From Lucinisca nassula (Eukaryota; Mollusca; Bivalvia; Lucinida; Lucinidae): a stretch of DNA of 64,000 bases. The position numbers were made by a program, and so were the translations under genes. The stretch covers positions 89,626,651 through 89,690,650 of the forward strand of contig OY757026.1 in assembly GCA_963580285.1 (NCBI GenBank), given 5' to 3'. Of this stretch, positions 1 through 10,465 are shown piece by piece (positions within the stretch are counted from its first letter, which is position 1; the number at the start of each line of letters is the position of its first letter). The notes beneath the pieces are model-generated. The model saw only the letters and a list, made by a program, of their open reading frames with translations, searched no databases and had not been told where the DNA came from.

Positions 1-44
1 GCCAGGAGGCATAACGGAGTTAATGTTAATTTTGGACATTTTTC

Positions 45-324
45 CATCACGAAAACACGCCTATATAATTTTGACCCCCTTGAACCCCACTTGTATATAG
101 TAAAACTGCGGTTTCCGGAGGTATACCTTATGTTTCTTATTTCTGCTCTAAAATATAGATTGTGGGTACTCATTAGAACCGCCTCGATGAGGCGGTTCTA
201 ACGAGTTCCCACAATCTATATTTTGAGCAGAAATAAGAAAAATATCACCATTTTTCATCCTAAAATTTTCATTTTTTCGGCGATAAAGGTGGCAATGTAT
301 TTGTATAGGCGTGTTTGCGTAATG
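45..324 (+). mobile_element. PAL-A foldback MITE, copy 1
   Basis: The element begins CATCACGAAAACACGCCTAT and ends with the inverted form (TATAGGCGTGTTTGCGTAATG-like, 304-324), giving terminal inverted repeats of about 20 bp. A near-perfect palindrome occupies about 131-241: TTTCTTATTTCTGCTC, then GTGGGTACTCATTAGAACCG, a GAT loop, then the complementary arm. A second small hairpin (AACCCCAC...GTGGGGTT type) lies between terminus and core in intact copies. No ORF is present, so it is non-autonomous. It is the reference copy for a family seen about 27 times in this window. Confidence 0.85.
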
Positions 325-608
325 GGTGTTCACCCGTGTGACATAGTGCATTTTTCAGATCTCCAAAATGGCAACTTTTCTTATGAAAGTCCGTGATATT
401 TTTTCTTATCAATGCTCAAAACATAGGTTGTGGGTGCTCGTTAGAACCGCCTCATTGAGGCGGTTCTAACTAGTACCCACAACCTATGTCTTGGGACTAG
501 AAATAAAAAATAAAATAAAAAATAATGTATACCCCATAAACCCCAGTTTTCTCAATATAAAGTGGGGTTTTGGGGGGGTCTTTATTTTACGGACTTGCTC
601 ACGTGATG
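317..608 (-). mobile_element. PAL-A foldback MITE, copy 2 (CACGTGATG-end variant)
   Basis: Same core hairpin (about 415-495, loop ATT) with the ACCCCAGTTTT...AAAGTGGGGTT side hairpin on the right, so it lies in the reverse orientation. The right end reads TTTTACGGACTTGCTCACGTGATG-like rather than the GGCGTGTTTTCGTGATG end of copy 1. It abuts copy 1 and shares its CGTAATG terminus. This defines a second terminal type built around the same hairpin. Confidence 0.75.
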
Positions 609-611
609 CAA

Positions 612-702
612 AATAAAATTATATGCTGCGTGTACTTACTAGAACGCCTCATCGAGGACGATTCTAATGAGCAAACACACGGCGCACATTTGGAAGGTAA
701 AA
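612..702. repeat. PAL-A core fragment, AT-rich stem variant
   Basis: Contains GTGTACTTACTAGAACGCCT, an ATC loop and a decayed complementary arm (GATTCTAATGAGCAAACAC). It resembles the core inside the MITE-C element at 11198-11270. No termini could be assigned. Confidence 0.5.
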
Positions 703-744
703 GCCGCAGCGGACCCTGAAAACATTATTGCAATGGATTATTAT

Positions 745-1048
745 GGCCCCCGCCCATAGGGGCATGAAGAAATATATGGGCTGCATGATGCTTCCACGCA
801 GAGCTGAATCCGGCCCGCACACTAGTACTGGTAAACCGCTTAGAGGATCTAAGCCTGTTCAGGAACCGCGGTGCGAGGCGGACCGTCCATGCTAATAAAC
901 CCTATTGGTTTCATTGGGCGACAGGGCTTGAGATGTCATTTCATCTCAATGTCGGGTAAAAGTCCCACAAAATTGGAAGCAACGTCTCCAAAATGACCTT
1001 TACAGTGTTGACGGGGACGTTAAACCTCAAATCAAACAAATAAACAAT
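745..1048 (+). mobile_element. SINE-1, near full length
   Basis: Starts with a small GC hairpin (CCCCCGCCCATAGGGGC), runs through GAGTACTGGTAAACCGCTTA-like and TATAAACCCTATTGGTTTCA-like blocks and ends GACGGGGACGTTAAACCTCA followed by an A-rich CAAACAAAT tail. About 300 bp, no ORF. The same blocks recur at least 14 times on both strands in this window. The GACGTTAAAC tail motif is common to many molluscan SINEs (family knowledge). I did not identify an internal Pol III promoter with confidence, so the SINE class is inferred from size, tail and dispersal. Confidence 0.75.
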
Positions 1049-1061
1049 GGATTATTATTAA

Positions 1062-1340
1062 CCCATTCAGTACCAGAAACACCAAAACGAGTACCCTGGC
1101 AAACAGTGCAGGCCCAGATCAGACGCCGCAGAACGCGGCATTTGATCAGGGCCGCTTGCAAAAAGTTAAGCAATGTTCCGAATAAATCTTGATGAAAACA
1201 CAACCTGACACCTCTAAATTTTGAAATGGACTCCTGCTGTATATAAGTATGAAGATTCCATTTGGTACAAAAAGTATTAAAGTTTCACTTACGATTCCGA
1301 AGGCAACTTTTGACGAACACGCCCCAAAACACCGCATAAA
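1062..1340 (+). mobile_element. PAL-B hairpin element, decayed copy
   Basis: Core hairpin at about 1100-1170 reads GGCAAACAGTGCAGGCCCAG, CAGACGCCGC, then the complementary arm GCGGCATTTGATCAGGGCCG. Left flank has TTAACCCATTCAGTACC; right flank shares AACCTGACACC with the copies near 33280 and 62805. No ORF. Confidence 0.6.
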
Positions 1341-1465
1341 CTCTTCAAATGCGACCGTAGAACAAACATGGCCGTTGTAAGCAACGACGTCGGTTCCGCA
1401 ATGATGCTTGAAATTTGACGTAAAATGCTACGTCTAGGGCGACAACGTTTTGTTGTTCGACGTAA

Positions 1466-1742
1466 CCAACACGAAAACACGCCTATATAATTTTGACCCC
1501 TCTCGAACCCCACTTTTATATAGTAAAAATGGGGTTTACAGGGGTAAACCTTATTTTTCTTATTTCTGCTCTAAAATATAGAGTGTGGGTACTCGTTAGA
1601 ACCGCCTCGATGAGGCGGTTCTTACGAGTACCCACAATCTATATTTTGAGCAGAAATAAGAAAAATACCCCAATGTTTCATCTTAATTTTTTCATTTTTT
1701 CGCCGATAAAGGTTACAATGAATAGGAGTTTTTTTCGTGATG
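1466..1742 (+). mobile_element. PAL-A foldback MITE, copy 4
   Basis: Left end AACACGAAAACACGCCTATA, right end AATAGGAGTTTTTTTCGTGATG. The core at 1555-1670 is an almost perfect palindrome (loop GAT). The right end retains the inverted terminus with a short T-run substitution. Confidence 0.8.
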
Positions 1743-2260
1743 GTAAACAAAGCAAGGCCCATAGTTCAAAAGCCATGTTCAAACAGCGAGTGAATTTAAT
1801 GATTTGAACATGTTTTTTTTTTTTTTTTTTTTCATTTAAACATGGATTCAGGCCCATTAAAGAATAGCTTCTTTGCACATACAAGTATTTTATGCAAGAA
1901 TGTATGTTTTAGTCCTAATAGAATTTTCACGATGATCTATAGGTTATGGGAATCTTTCCACTACCAAAGTACGAAAACAATCTGAAAAGGGTGAGTTACC
2001 AAATGATTGATAAATTATTATTTTTCCAGTTTACTGGCCGCATATTTCTTTGGATGGCAAAACAGCTTAATGAATGATATAATGATTATGTCAAACACGG
2101 ATATACCCTTTGATAAAATCTGCCTTTTAGTTTCGTAAACAAGTTTTTACAATTACCATTGCAAACCACAAAAAATACAGTGTATTTAATTTGATTAAAT
2201 AGTGGTGGCGTATTATGTTTTACTTTCAAGTGTCCGTCCGTACGTCCGTACGTCCGTCTG
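1743..2260. other. No gene seen
   Basis: AT-rich sequence with a T-run of about 23 at 1810-1832. It ends in a short CGTCCGTACGTCCGT-type run at about 2229-2265. No coding or repeat family was recognised in the rest. Confidence 0.5.
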
Positions 2261-2269
2261 CCCGCACCA

Positions 2270-2700
2270 TTTTAGATCGATAACTCAGGTAAATTTTCAC
2301 GTATAGTCTTCTTTTTTTTTTGTTAAATTTGCATACACATTTATACTGGGAATGTGTGGTTTGGGATTGTTGTTGGGCAAAATCCGATAACATTTGACAG
2401 TTATGGCCCTTGTCAGTTCCAAATACATGTAAGTAGTTTTTGGGAGTTTCCGATCGATAACTTGAGCATCTTTGTGACGGATTTTCTTCAATTTTTTGTA
2501 TGCATTGGTATTAGTGATGTGTGGTTTGGGGTTGTTATTGGGCAAAGTTTGGACTCTTATTTCGTTACTAAATGGAAAAAATTGATGAAACTTCACAGAT
2601 ATATGGACTACTAAAGGAGGCTTGTTTGGGATTGATAGTGGGCAAAATGTATTAAAACTTAACAGAGTTACGAGGGGCGTTTGGAAAAGTTTTAATAGTG
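2270..2700. repeat. Diverged tandem repeat, period about 176 bp
   Basis: GATCGATAACTCAGG (2275) and GATCGATAACTTGAG (2452) start two diverged units. Each continues to TGCATACA/TGCATTGG and then ATGTGTGGTTTGGG with TGTTGTTGGGCAAAA (2352) or TGTTATTGGGCAAAG (2518). A third degenerate unit follows to about 2700 (TTGGGATTGATAGTGGGCAAA). ORFs of 86 and 142 codons across it are consequences of the repeat. Confidence 0.6.
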
Positions 2701-2883
2701 GGCGCGGCTTGTAAATATAAGGCAACTGGTCAAAACTAACTAGTGGAGTCCCTCAAAGTATTCTCCCTTGACCCGTACGCCTTTTTTCCAGTCGTTTTAT
2801 CCACTCAGAAAATGCATTTTTGAAGTCCTTTAGGGGTATACTGTTTATACACTGAGCCAGTAAAGTTTTAATGTTGAACTCCT

Positions 2884-3163
2884 CATCACGAGAACAAGTC
2901 CGTGAAATGAACAGCCCCTTAAACCCCACTTTATATATAGAAAACTGGGGTTTACGGGGGTATACACTATTTTTCATATTTCTGCTCTAAGGCATAGGTT
3001 GTGGGTACTCGTTAGAACCGCCTCAATGAGGCGGTTCTAACGAGCACCCATAACCTATGTTTGCAGTATAAATAAGAAAAATATCTCAGATTTTCATCAG
3101 AAAAGTAGCCATTTTGGAAATGTGAAAAAATGTACTATTGCGCCCGGTTCTGTTATCGTAATG
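2884..3163 (+). mobile_element. PAL-A foldback MITE, copy 5 (AAGTCCGT variant)
   Basis: Begins CATCACGAGAACAAGTCCGT and ends CGGTTCTGTTATCGTAATG. Carries the ACCCCACTTTATATATAG...CTGGGGTTT side hairpin and a core with stem GTTGTGGGTACTCGTTAGAA and loop AAT. The right side includes GTAGCCATTTTGGAAATG, shared with copies 2 and 9. Confidence 0.8.
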
Positions 3164-3324
3164 TCCAAGTATTCGATCACCACGGCTGATCTGTGTGGAG
3201 GAGCATTATTATGAAGAAAATATGGACCACGTACCCCTGCACGTGGGCGCTTTGCAACAAAGTGGTCCACCACAGCAGAAAGATTTTTTTTTATTTATAA
3301 AATGATCCTGGGGACTTAAATTGA

Positions 3325-3542
3325 TTTTACGTGATTTTTATATCGTAGTAAAACTGGTGTTTACAGGGGTGCACTTGGGTACTCGTAAGAACCGCCTCGA
3401 TGAGGCGGTTCTAACGTGTACTCACGATCTATAATTTGAGCAGAAATACGAAAAAAATCACACTATTTCATCTGAAAATTTTCGTTTTTTATTTTCGGCG
3501 GTAAATTTTCAAATGCATTTGTATAGGCATGTTTTCGTAATG
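3325..3542 (+). mobile_element. PAL-A foldback MITE, copy 6, left end worn
   Basis: Core hairpin at 3375-3430 (GGGTACTCGTAAGAACCGCC, loop GAT, complementary arm) and right terminus GGCATGTTTTCGTAATG at 3526-3542. The left terminus is shortened and diverged. Confidence 0.7.
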
Positions 3543-3611
3543 AATAGCTATTAAACAAGGTGTAAATAATTTAGATAGATTGTTGTACACGAACTAGAAC
3601 TGGCCATTAGA

Positions 3612-3850
3612 AAAACATGTCCGTAAGAAATAATGACTTCCAACATGGTGTCAGAAAATGATAAATATTAGGTAAAAATTATAACATCTTTATTATTTCT
3701 GCTTTCAACATAGATTGTGGGTGCTCGTTAGAACCGCCTCAATGAGGCGTTTCTAACGAGTACCCACAATCTATGTTTTTGAGCAAAAAAAAGACAGTTA
3801 GTGTATACCCCACTAAACCCCATTTTCTCTGATGTATAAGCCGAGCTTTA
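3612..3850 (-). mobile_element. PAL-A foldback MITE, copy 7
   Basis: Core at 3684-3795 with ATTTCTGCTTTCAACATAGA on the left and TATGTTTTTGAGC on the right, loop AAT. The ACCCCACTAAACCCCATTTT block to the right of the core indicates reverse orientation. Termini are poorly preserved. Confidence 0.65.
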
Positions 3851-4640
3851 TATGGATTGCTGCGAGGCTTCGGTAACCAGTATAACGTAAGAAGTTTTTC
3901 TTGGGCTTCCGTTATACTTACATTGAAACGTGGGATGAGTTGAAGACGTTATTTGTCGATAGTCGTTGCAGATTCTGGGACCTGAACGTAGGTCTTAGAA
4001 CTACCAAGTATTAACGTACTGCAGCCAATAAACAACAATTCTAATGCACTTGCGTATGTAACGCGACGTCTGATCGGATAACGTCAAAAATTTGCGACAG
4101 TATATTCTGCGATATACTGTCAGAAACCCGACGTCATCACGTAACTTCGCTTTTCATGGGCTGGAATTTGGTTTTAAGCAGCTCACAGCGCTTGCCGCTT
4201 TGTGCAAAACAGTACAATTTCTAAGAGAACACACAAATAATTGCATTAGAATGGGGATAAGTGTATTGAAAATTGTCATTTTGGCAGGCAAATTGTTAGT
4301 TTTACGGTCGCAAATTACGTTTTACCGCTCCGCTTACGCGTCGCCGTAAAACGGAATTTCCGACCGAAAAACCTCCGATTACCTCCCCAAATGACAAGTT
4401 TCAATACAGTTATCCCCAAATTACATTGTTTGCAGCCTTTTCAACTGGAACTAAAACATACCTATTGTGGAATTCTTAGATACCTTGCTTGAGGTGTCTA
4501 TATGTAACTTTTGATTAAGGCGGTAAAAGATGCATATTATTGGAGTAAAATGATAAACGTCCATCAACAATTTTAAAGATGAATGTTTCGTATTCAGAGT
4601 GGTAGACGTTTTAGTAGTTTTCAATTATTCGGATAAGAAT
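3851..4640. other. No gene seen
   Basis: No recognisable coding region or repeat family. An 85-codon ORF at 4092-4349 has no protein-like features and is regarded as chance. Confidence 0.4.
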
Positions 4641-4644
4641 AGAA

Positions 4645-5050
4645 GTGAAGGCAATGATCAGGAATCGATACAATTAACCCTCAGCTCCCATCAGTGACAT
4701 CAAGGGGAAAGAAACACAAACATGAAACAACTAGACCCTTATTAGGAAACATCAATAGCAGAAAGCCAAAAGGACAGTGACTTTCCCACAAAATGGCCAA
4801 TTGACTATCCAAAACAAAATAATATAAGCGATACACACACTCAAAGACAAACCATAACAAAAATTAACCGCGACTGAAGAACCGCCATGGAACGGTCAGT
4901 AAAACGAATTCCACAGGGGGCTTAAATCGATTTTACATGGCCACAACCCTCGCCCTTATTTCCGTCGCGATTTAGACAAGTAATTTATACAGTCCGCATA
5001 AAGGCCTCCTTCTGTTATTGCAGCCAAGGAACCATACTCTGACCCTTTAG
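4645..5050 (-). repeat. Third, diverged copy of the Retro-G 3' repeat
   Basis: Shares with 38488-38993 and 42124-42629 the blocks GATCAGGAATCGATACAATT, TTTCCCACAAAATGGCC, CGCCATGGAACGGTCAG, GGGGGCTTAAATCGATTTTA and CCGTCGCGATTTAGACAA. It keeps the same left (3'-type) edge but ends earlier on the right at GGCCTCCT. A common 3' edge with a variable 5' edge is what 5'-truncated retrotransposition leaves (inference). Confidence 0.65.
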
Positions 5051-5239
5051 GTCTTGAGTTACCTGCCCTTGTATATGGAGCTCCTTTCAATATGGTATAG
5101 GCAGATAAAACTTCATAGACAAATTGAGCACTAGAGTTACTTTAAAGTATGAAAGTAATGCTTCCCTGGCTATTCTGCTTCTGAGTTATCTGCCCTTATC
5201 ATGTGTCTGAGAAATAGTCTTTAGCCTTTATTTCTGTAG

Positions 5240-5503
5240 CATCACGAAAACACGCCTATATTATTCTAACCCTCTTGAACCCCACCTGTATATTGCAAAA
5301 CTGGGGTTTACAGGGGTAAACCTTATTTTTCTTATTTCTGCTCTAAAATATAGATTGTTGGTACTCGTTAGAACCGCCTCATCGAGGCGGTTCTAACTAG
5401 TACCCACAATCTATATTTTGAGCAGAAATAAGAAAATTATCACTTTTTTTCATCTTTGGTGGTAAAATTTACAATGCATTACGATAGCCATGCTTTCGAA
5501 ATA
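5240..5503 (+). mobile_element. PAL-A foldback MITE, copy 8 (flipped loop)
   Basis: Left end CATCACGAAAACACGCCTAT, decayed right end ATAGCCATGCTTTCGAAAT. Outer arm asymmetry (CTCTAAAATATAG left, TATATTTTGAGC right) shows forward orientation, yet the loop is ATC where other forward type-1 copies have GAT. Confidence 0.8.
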
Positions 5504-5579
5504 GTATATTGAACAGCTTGATGAAACGCTACAGATGTACAGTCTACTTAATTAAGCTTGCCTGTCGTAGCCAAGGACA

Positions 5580-5773
5580 TTAACCCTCACCATTCTGAAT
5601 ATTTCAATACGCTACACTCCTCCCCAACCTTCAACCATTTGTGTTGCATGATTTTCAGTTTTTACCAAGCATAAAGAAGCAGAATTGCAAACAGTAGTGA
5701 TCCTGACCAGTTTGCTTCTTGATGTGTAGATACTGCCTTAAAAACGGATATATCTGGGCTTGGTGAGGGTTAA
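5580..5773 (+). mobile_element. PAL-B MITE with perfect 13-bp TIR
   Basis: TTAACCCTCACCA at 5580-5592 is perfectly inverted at 5761-5773 (TGGTGAGGGTTAA). Internally a decayed arm pair (GCAAACAGTAGTGATCCTGA / GATGTGTAGATACTG) matches the PAL-B core. No ORF. The TIRs fix the family boundaries in this window. Confidence 0.75.
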
Positions 5774-5967
5774 GTGCTGTGGTTTATCTGAAAAAAAAAA
5801 GGTTTGTTTTTGCCTGTAGCTTCTGTTCCAGAAATATAGATCATGGATACTGGCTGTCCTATTTCTAAGGTCTTCTGCTAGAGAAATTACCTGAAAAATT
5901 GCATGTTATTGGCCTGAAGTGGTTCAGCAACATGCAGTGTTAGCAATGTTTTTATTTTCAGTGTAAC

Positions 5968-6244
5968 CTCACGTGAAGAAGTCCGTAAAATGAAAACCCC
6001 CTAAACCCCACTTTATATACAGAAAACTGGGGTTTTCGGGGTATGCATTATTTTTCTTATTTCTGCTCCGAGACATAGGTTGTGGGTACTCGTTAGAACC
6101 GCCTCAGTGAGGCGATTTTAAAGAGCAGCCACAACCTATATTTACAGCATAAATGAGAAAAATATCACGGATTTTCATCAGAAAAGTAGCCATTTTGGAG
6201 ATGTGAAAAAATGGACTATGTCGCAAGGGCGTGTTATCGTAATG
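5968..6244 (+). mobile_element. PAL-A foldback MITE, copy 9 (AAGTCCGT variant)
   Basis: Begins CTCACGTGAAGAAGTCCGTA and ends GGGCGTGTTATCGTAATG. The core stem is partly decayed on the right arm (GGCGATTTTAAAGAGCAGCC). Same subtype as copies 2 and 5. Confidence 0.75.
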
Positions 6245-7085
6245 GATCGACTTTAGCTTTACCGAAATGAATACCAATTTAAGTGTGAAAATATCATTTT
6301 TGTGTGTATGTGAAATAAATATTAACCTTATATCGTAAAAATAATCACATTTTCTGTAATTTCAATGCAATTTCAAAGCATGAGAACAAACGTTTTCGCA
6401 TTCATTACGAGGTGCTCAGCGGGTTTACCGGGTATAATAATGGGTTTGAAATGCAAGTTTGCATCAGGTAAATAGCTTGGAATGTAACTTTATCAAATTA
6501 GTCCGGGATTTGAGACCAGGTTTCGAAAAATTTAATGCACCCAAAATTCTCACGCTTTATTTGTGCCGTTTCATTGAGATAGAAGCCTAACCTATATGGC
6601 ATGTGATTATTTAGCAAATCTGGTGGGGAAAAGGCGTTGAAAATGCTATGACTTTACACCCACTCCCATGCGGATGGTATAGTTGGATTAAGTTAAGTTA
6701 TGTGTAGCTTGCGCTTACAAATGAATATTGATCTATTGCATCAGCCAAAATATTTGTCAATACTCGAAGACACCAAAATTCATATTCTAACACAGCGCGC
6801 CTATATAGGCAATGCAAAATAACTTTTATTCTGCAACAAATCACAGCTCGGAAGAGCGTGACGTGTGACGTCATTAAAAACTGCAAATTTATGACGTCAC
6901 TAGTCGATTTACTTGACGTTAGACGGTGTAACGCCATTTTCTCGCATCGAAAACGTTAGAAAAGGATATAACTGCATGTGTTTCAGTCGATAATTTTAGC
7001 GGGATTTCTTCTAACAATGGCGAAAAGTTGTGAGATTTTGAAGGAAACAACAACATTATTGCCGATTTTCAGCGTGTTAGAATCG
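6245..7085. other. No gene seen
   Basis: AT-rich with no coding signal. ACAAATCACAGCTCGG near 6836 resembles the arms of the inverted repeat that follows, so part of this stretch may belong to the same element. Confidence 0.4.
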
Positions 7086-7254
7086 AAATAGATCAGCTCT
7101 AGCCTGTGATTTGTTGTGTAATAAATCACAGTTTGTCGGTCAGTTGTAAGTAGACAAATTACGCGCGCTACGCGCTCGTGATTTGTCTACTTTACAACTG
7201 ACCTCCAAACTGTGATTTATTACACAACAAATCACAGTTAGAGCTGATCTATTT
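7086..7254. repeat. Long perfect-type inverted repeat, arms about 75 bp
   Basis: The left arm (7086-7160; AAATAGATCAGCTCTA, GTGATTTGTTGTGTAATAAA, CAGTTGTAAGTAGACAAAT) is matched in reverse complement at 7180-7254 (ATTTGTCTAC, CAACTGAC, TTTATTACACAACAAATCAC, AGAGCTGATCTATTT). The spacer is GC-rich with CGCGCGCTACGCGC. The RNA or single strand would form a long hairpin. No ORF. Probably a foldback MITE of a family other than PAL-A to PAL-D. Confidence 0.8.
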
Positions 7255-9080
7255 CTTAAATAATACGTAACTACATCGGGTGTTACCATAAATTCCTTCA
7301 ATTATGAAATACTGGACATAAATTTGCCAACCCTTTGAAAAAGACTGAAATATGGCCGCGCTGTTATCTTCAATGAACATTGTCGTCTTTCAGAGGTATT
7401 GCTGTCATGGTAACTTCATACCTAACTACCAATGGTCGGTCATCAATTATTTTTTTATGAAGGCTGGAAAATGCAGCTAAGCAACAAAAGATAACCAACA
7501 AGCACTATCAGTAAAGCAGAAACCTGTGGCTGCTGTATCATGACACAATTAAATATGGTTTTCCTTGCCATCAAGCTTAAGCGGCTTTCAATAAATGCCC
7601 TGAACACAAAATTATAAACAATTAAGCGGCCTATTGGAAACTACGCTCACCAGAGCTCAAGTGGGTATAAATCGCCCCCCCCCCCTCCCTCCCACGTCCT
7701 GGTGGCCATTTATCTTAACAGTACATAATGGTATAGTAGAGGCCAATCTCAGGACCATTGCTGCCCAATTATTTTGAAATCAACCATTTTTTGCCGTCGC
7801 ATACATTATGGTCAGCTTTGAACAATTTTAGCTGGGCTAGAGTCCAAAAAGCTGCATACCAAGGTCTTGTATTTCTTGAGATGCAGAATTTTAAAATCAC
7901 TTTTGGCCATATATTGGTGTGACGATCACACAGATCCCTTTAACAATTTTTGATTTCTCGACCACACTGATGCAGTATATGTAATTTGGTATCAGTAAGC
8001 CCAGTAGTTTCAGAAAAAAAAATTAATCTTATGGTCCCAGGATCATTCAACAGATTGCAAATATCAACTATGATGTCATAAGCTGCAACAGAACCAGAAA
8101 ATCCTGTCTTTTCCATACAAAATCCTAAATAACCGAATGTGACCTTTACGTAAGAAAGGTCAAGGTCAACGAAATGTCATCATTTGAACAAATTTAATAG
8201 GGCCCAGGTCCCCAATATAGTATACCAAGTTTCAAGGTCATCGGTCGATTGGTTCCTGAGAAGGCGATTTTCAAAGGTTTTTACCATATATGGGCATGGT
8301 GGACATTTTGGTCATGTGACACAGACATTCAGAATATATGTTTGTTCTTCCATGGCGGTCTCACATATGATTTGGTTCCAATTGGCCTTGTAGTTTCAGA
8401 GGAGATGTCGTTTTGAATTGTTTGGATGCTAAAATGAGAAAAGAGGGTAGTAACATTTATCTCCCCTTTTTATGCCTTTTGCACCACTAGTTTGATTTTC
8501 TTACTCCATTTTCAAGATGCTGAGAGACCTCTAAATAAATTCATATCATAGTGTGAGAAAGTAAGGTGCATTAAACTCCTTAAATACGGGTGCTACGAAT
8601 TTCAAATCCCCGACTAAACGGTTCACTAAATAAATTTCGCAGTTGCAAAGCTGATTTTGCTTCGCGTGCATTGTAACGTTGGAGCTAAAAGTGACTTCAT
8701 CAACGTCCAAATGACGTGCGAACGTGCGGCACACAATTTTTGACATACGCTAATTTATAATGTGTTATTTTTCAATGATACATCGAATTCACAAACAGTG
8801 AATTTCACTGCTTGCACAGGTGCTATCGATTTCGATTTCACTGAAAATATGTTTTATAAAAGAAACATGTTGCAAGAGCATAAGTATGGAGGGGATACCG
8901 AATTCTAAGCGAGACGAGCTACTTTCGGCCAATTGGGCATCATCCGTGACCCTCAGATGTTTTCAAAACTCCACAGTGGAATCAATGGTCCCAAAGGACA
9001 AGAAAATATGAACAACACTATGAGGAAGGGCATGGAGACGTTTTGCAGCCGCCACACATTCCCTTCATCTCTAGTTTTCA
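7255..9080. other. No gene; diverged duplicated blocks at 7860-8410
   Basis: Two related blocks are visible: one ending GTAATTTGGTATCAGTAAGCC and CAGTAGTTTCAGAAAA (about 8035), the other ending ATGATTTGGTTCCAATTGGC and TGTAGTTTCAGAGGAG (about 8405). They look like units of an old dispersed repeat. No coding region is supportable; ORFs of 60-70 codons here lack protein-like features. Confidence 0.4.
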
Positions 9081-9082
9081 TT

Positions 9083-9300
9083 GAAAATCATGAAATGGGC
9101 CCCGTCAAGCGATTTTGGTACTTATCGCCTATGCGAGCAGCGAAGGTTCAGGCGAGCCTGCGCATCCGCGCAGTCTCGCCAGAACCTTCGCTGCTCGCTC
9201 ATACAAGCAGTGAATCAAGAGGAACCTTCAGACAGAAAGCCATATCCCTGGCCCCTCTGAATGGCTGGGCATGCGCAGTTAAAATTTGTCATGAGATACA
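9083..9300 (+). mobile_element. PAL-D hairpin element, copy 1
   Basis: Core palindrome at 9128-9206: GCGAGCAGCGAAGGTTCAGG then GCGAGCCTGCGCATCCGCGC and its complement, ending CCTTCGCTGCTCGC. Weak ends (ATCATGAAATGGGCC / GAATGGCTGGGCATG) match the TIRs of the copies at 27064 and 44690. A 151-codon ORF crosses it but is a by-product. Confidence 0.65.
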
Positions 9301-9732
9301 AATTCGCTCGGCAGGGCTCAAATTATATATTTTAGATAAATTCCAAAACTATTTCATAGAGTGTGTTGAAGAAAACATCACGAGATGAGTTTTTCATTAG
9401 GGGGAATGGGTACACATTCAGGGGAGGCAACTGCCGCAAAAGTATTTTTGTCTCTCATGTCAACAGGGTCAGTAAACCCCTTTTTCATTGGGACAGGGCT
9501 CAGGAAGTCCCGAAAGTTTTCTCCCTTTATAAAAAATGGCGGAAGAATCTGCCAGGTGTTCCCATTTCCCTTAAGTCACAGTGTGTAGAAAACAACAGAG
9601 TTTTCAAAATTGCAGCGCGAAGCACGAGTGAAAATTTTGATTTTTTTTCAACACACGAGATTTTTTTTTATCGAACACAGGTATTTTTCTTTTCATTTTA
9701 TACATGACTGGCGAAAAAAATGTTTCACGGTG

Positions 9733-9890
9733 TGGCTATTGACAAACGATGTTGTATAGTCAATATACATGCACGTTTAAATTGCTATTGACAAATTCTT
9801 ATACGTTAAAATGGCTACTGACAAACGTTTGTCAATAACCAATTTACGTTAAAATTGCTAATGGCAAACGTTTGTCAATAATAATTTTTA
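9733..9890. repeat. Short direct and inverted repeats around TTGACAAACG
   Basis: TGGCTATTGACAAACG (9733), TTGCTATTGACAAATTC, TGGCTACTGACAAACG and the inverted ACGTTTGTCAATA occur four to six times with ACGTTAAAAT between. The arrangement is locally palindromic (ACAAACGTTTGT). Function unknown. Confidence 0.55.
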
Positions 9891-10074
9891 CGACTGGAAA
9901 AAGGCGAAATAACCCCACCCTTCGGGGCTTGGAGAACTAGATTAGGCTGCATGGTGCTTCCAAACAGATCTTAAAGTGACAGCACATTAGTACTGGTAAA
10001 CCGATTAGAAGGCCGAAAACTGCCCAGGCAAAGTGATGCGAGATGGACCGTTCATGCATATATACACTGTTAGC

Positions 10075-10465
10075 TAGGGCTGGCTAATCGGAGCTGAAAA
10101 GATAATCGATTATCAGTCCTGTCATTGCGATCGATAATCGATTAGTAATCGCTATGGTTTTTGTCATAATTTTACCTATCTGGCTTTCTTCTGAGCATGA
10201 CTCTTACCATATGTTGCACTTTATCATATGTATATTTGAACAGACAGGCCTGGGCAAACAGTGTAGACCCAGATGAGACGCCGCAGAATGCGGCGTCTCA
10301 TCAGGGTCTACACTGTTTGCCACTCATCCAGCTATTTTAGGCATAACTTTGGGTAGTAAACTGTACCTATCAAGTAATCGATTAAAAGCAAATCAGAAAT
10401 GATAATCATTTCTGTGGAATTTATCGATCGATTAATGGATTGTACGATTAATCGTGGCAGCCTTA
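10075..10465. mobile_element. hAT-type MITE with 8-bp target duplication
   Basis: The insert starts TAGGGCTGGC and ends GGCAGCCTTA, imperfect 10-bp inverted termini. It is flanked by the 8-bp direct repeat CTGTTAGC at 10067-10074 and 10466-10473. Subterminal copies of TAATCGATTA/ATCGATTA motifs lie at both ends. An 8-bp duplication is the hallmark of the hAT superfamily (established). No transposase ORF, so non-autonomous. Its interior carries a PAL-B hairpin. Confidence 0.85.
10252..10325. repeat. PAL-B core, nearly perfect hairpin, inside the hAT MITE
   Basis: GGCAAACAGTGTAGACCCAG then ATGAGACGCCGCAGAATG and the complementary arm ending CTACACTGTTTGCC. Arms pair over about 30 bp with few mismatches. 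Third layer of a nest: PAL-B in hAT MITE in SINE-1. Confidence 0.8.

Noticed and set aside
2297..2725. 142-codon minus-strand ORF
   Set aside because: Contained in a 176-bp tandem repeat; the repeated peptide simply mirrors the DNA repeat.
8933..9388. 151-codon ORF
   Set aside because: Runs through the PAL-D hairpin and has no recognisable domain or codon signal.
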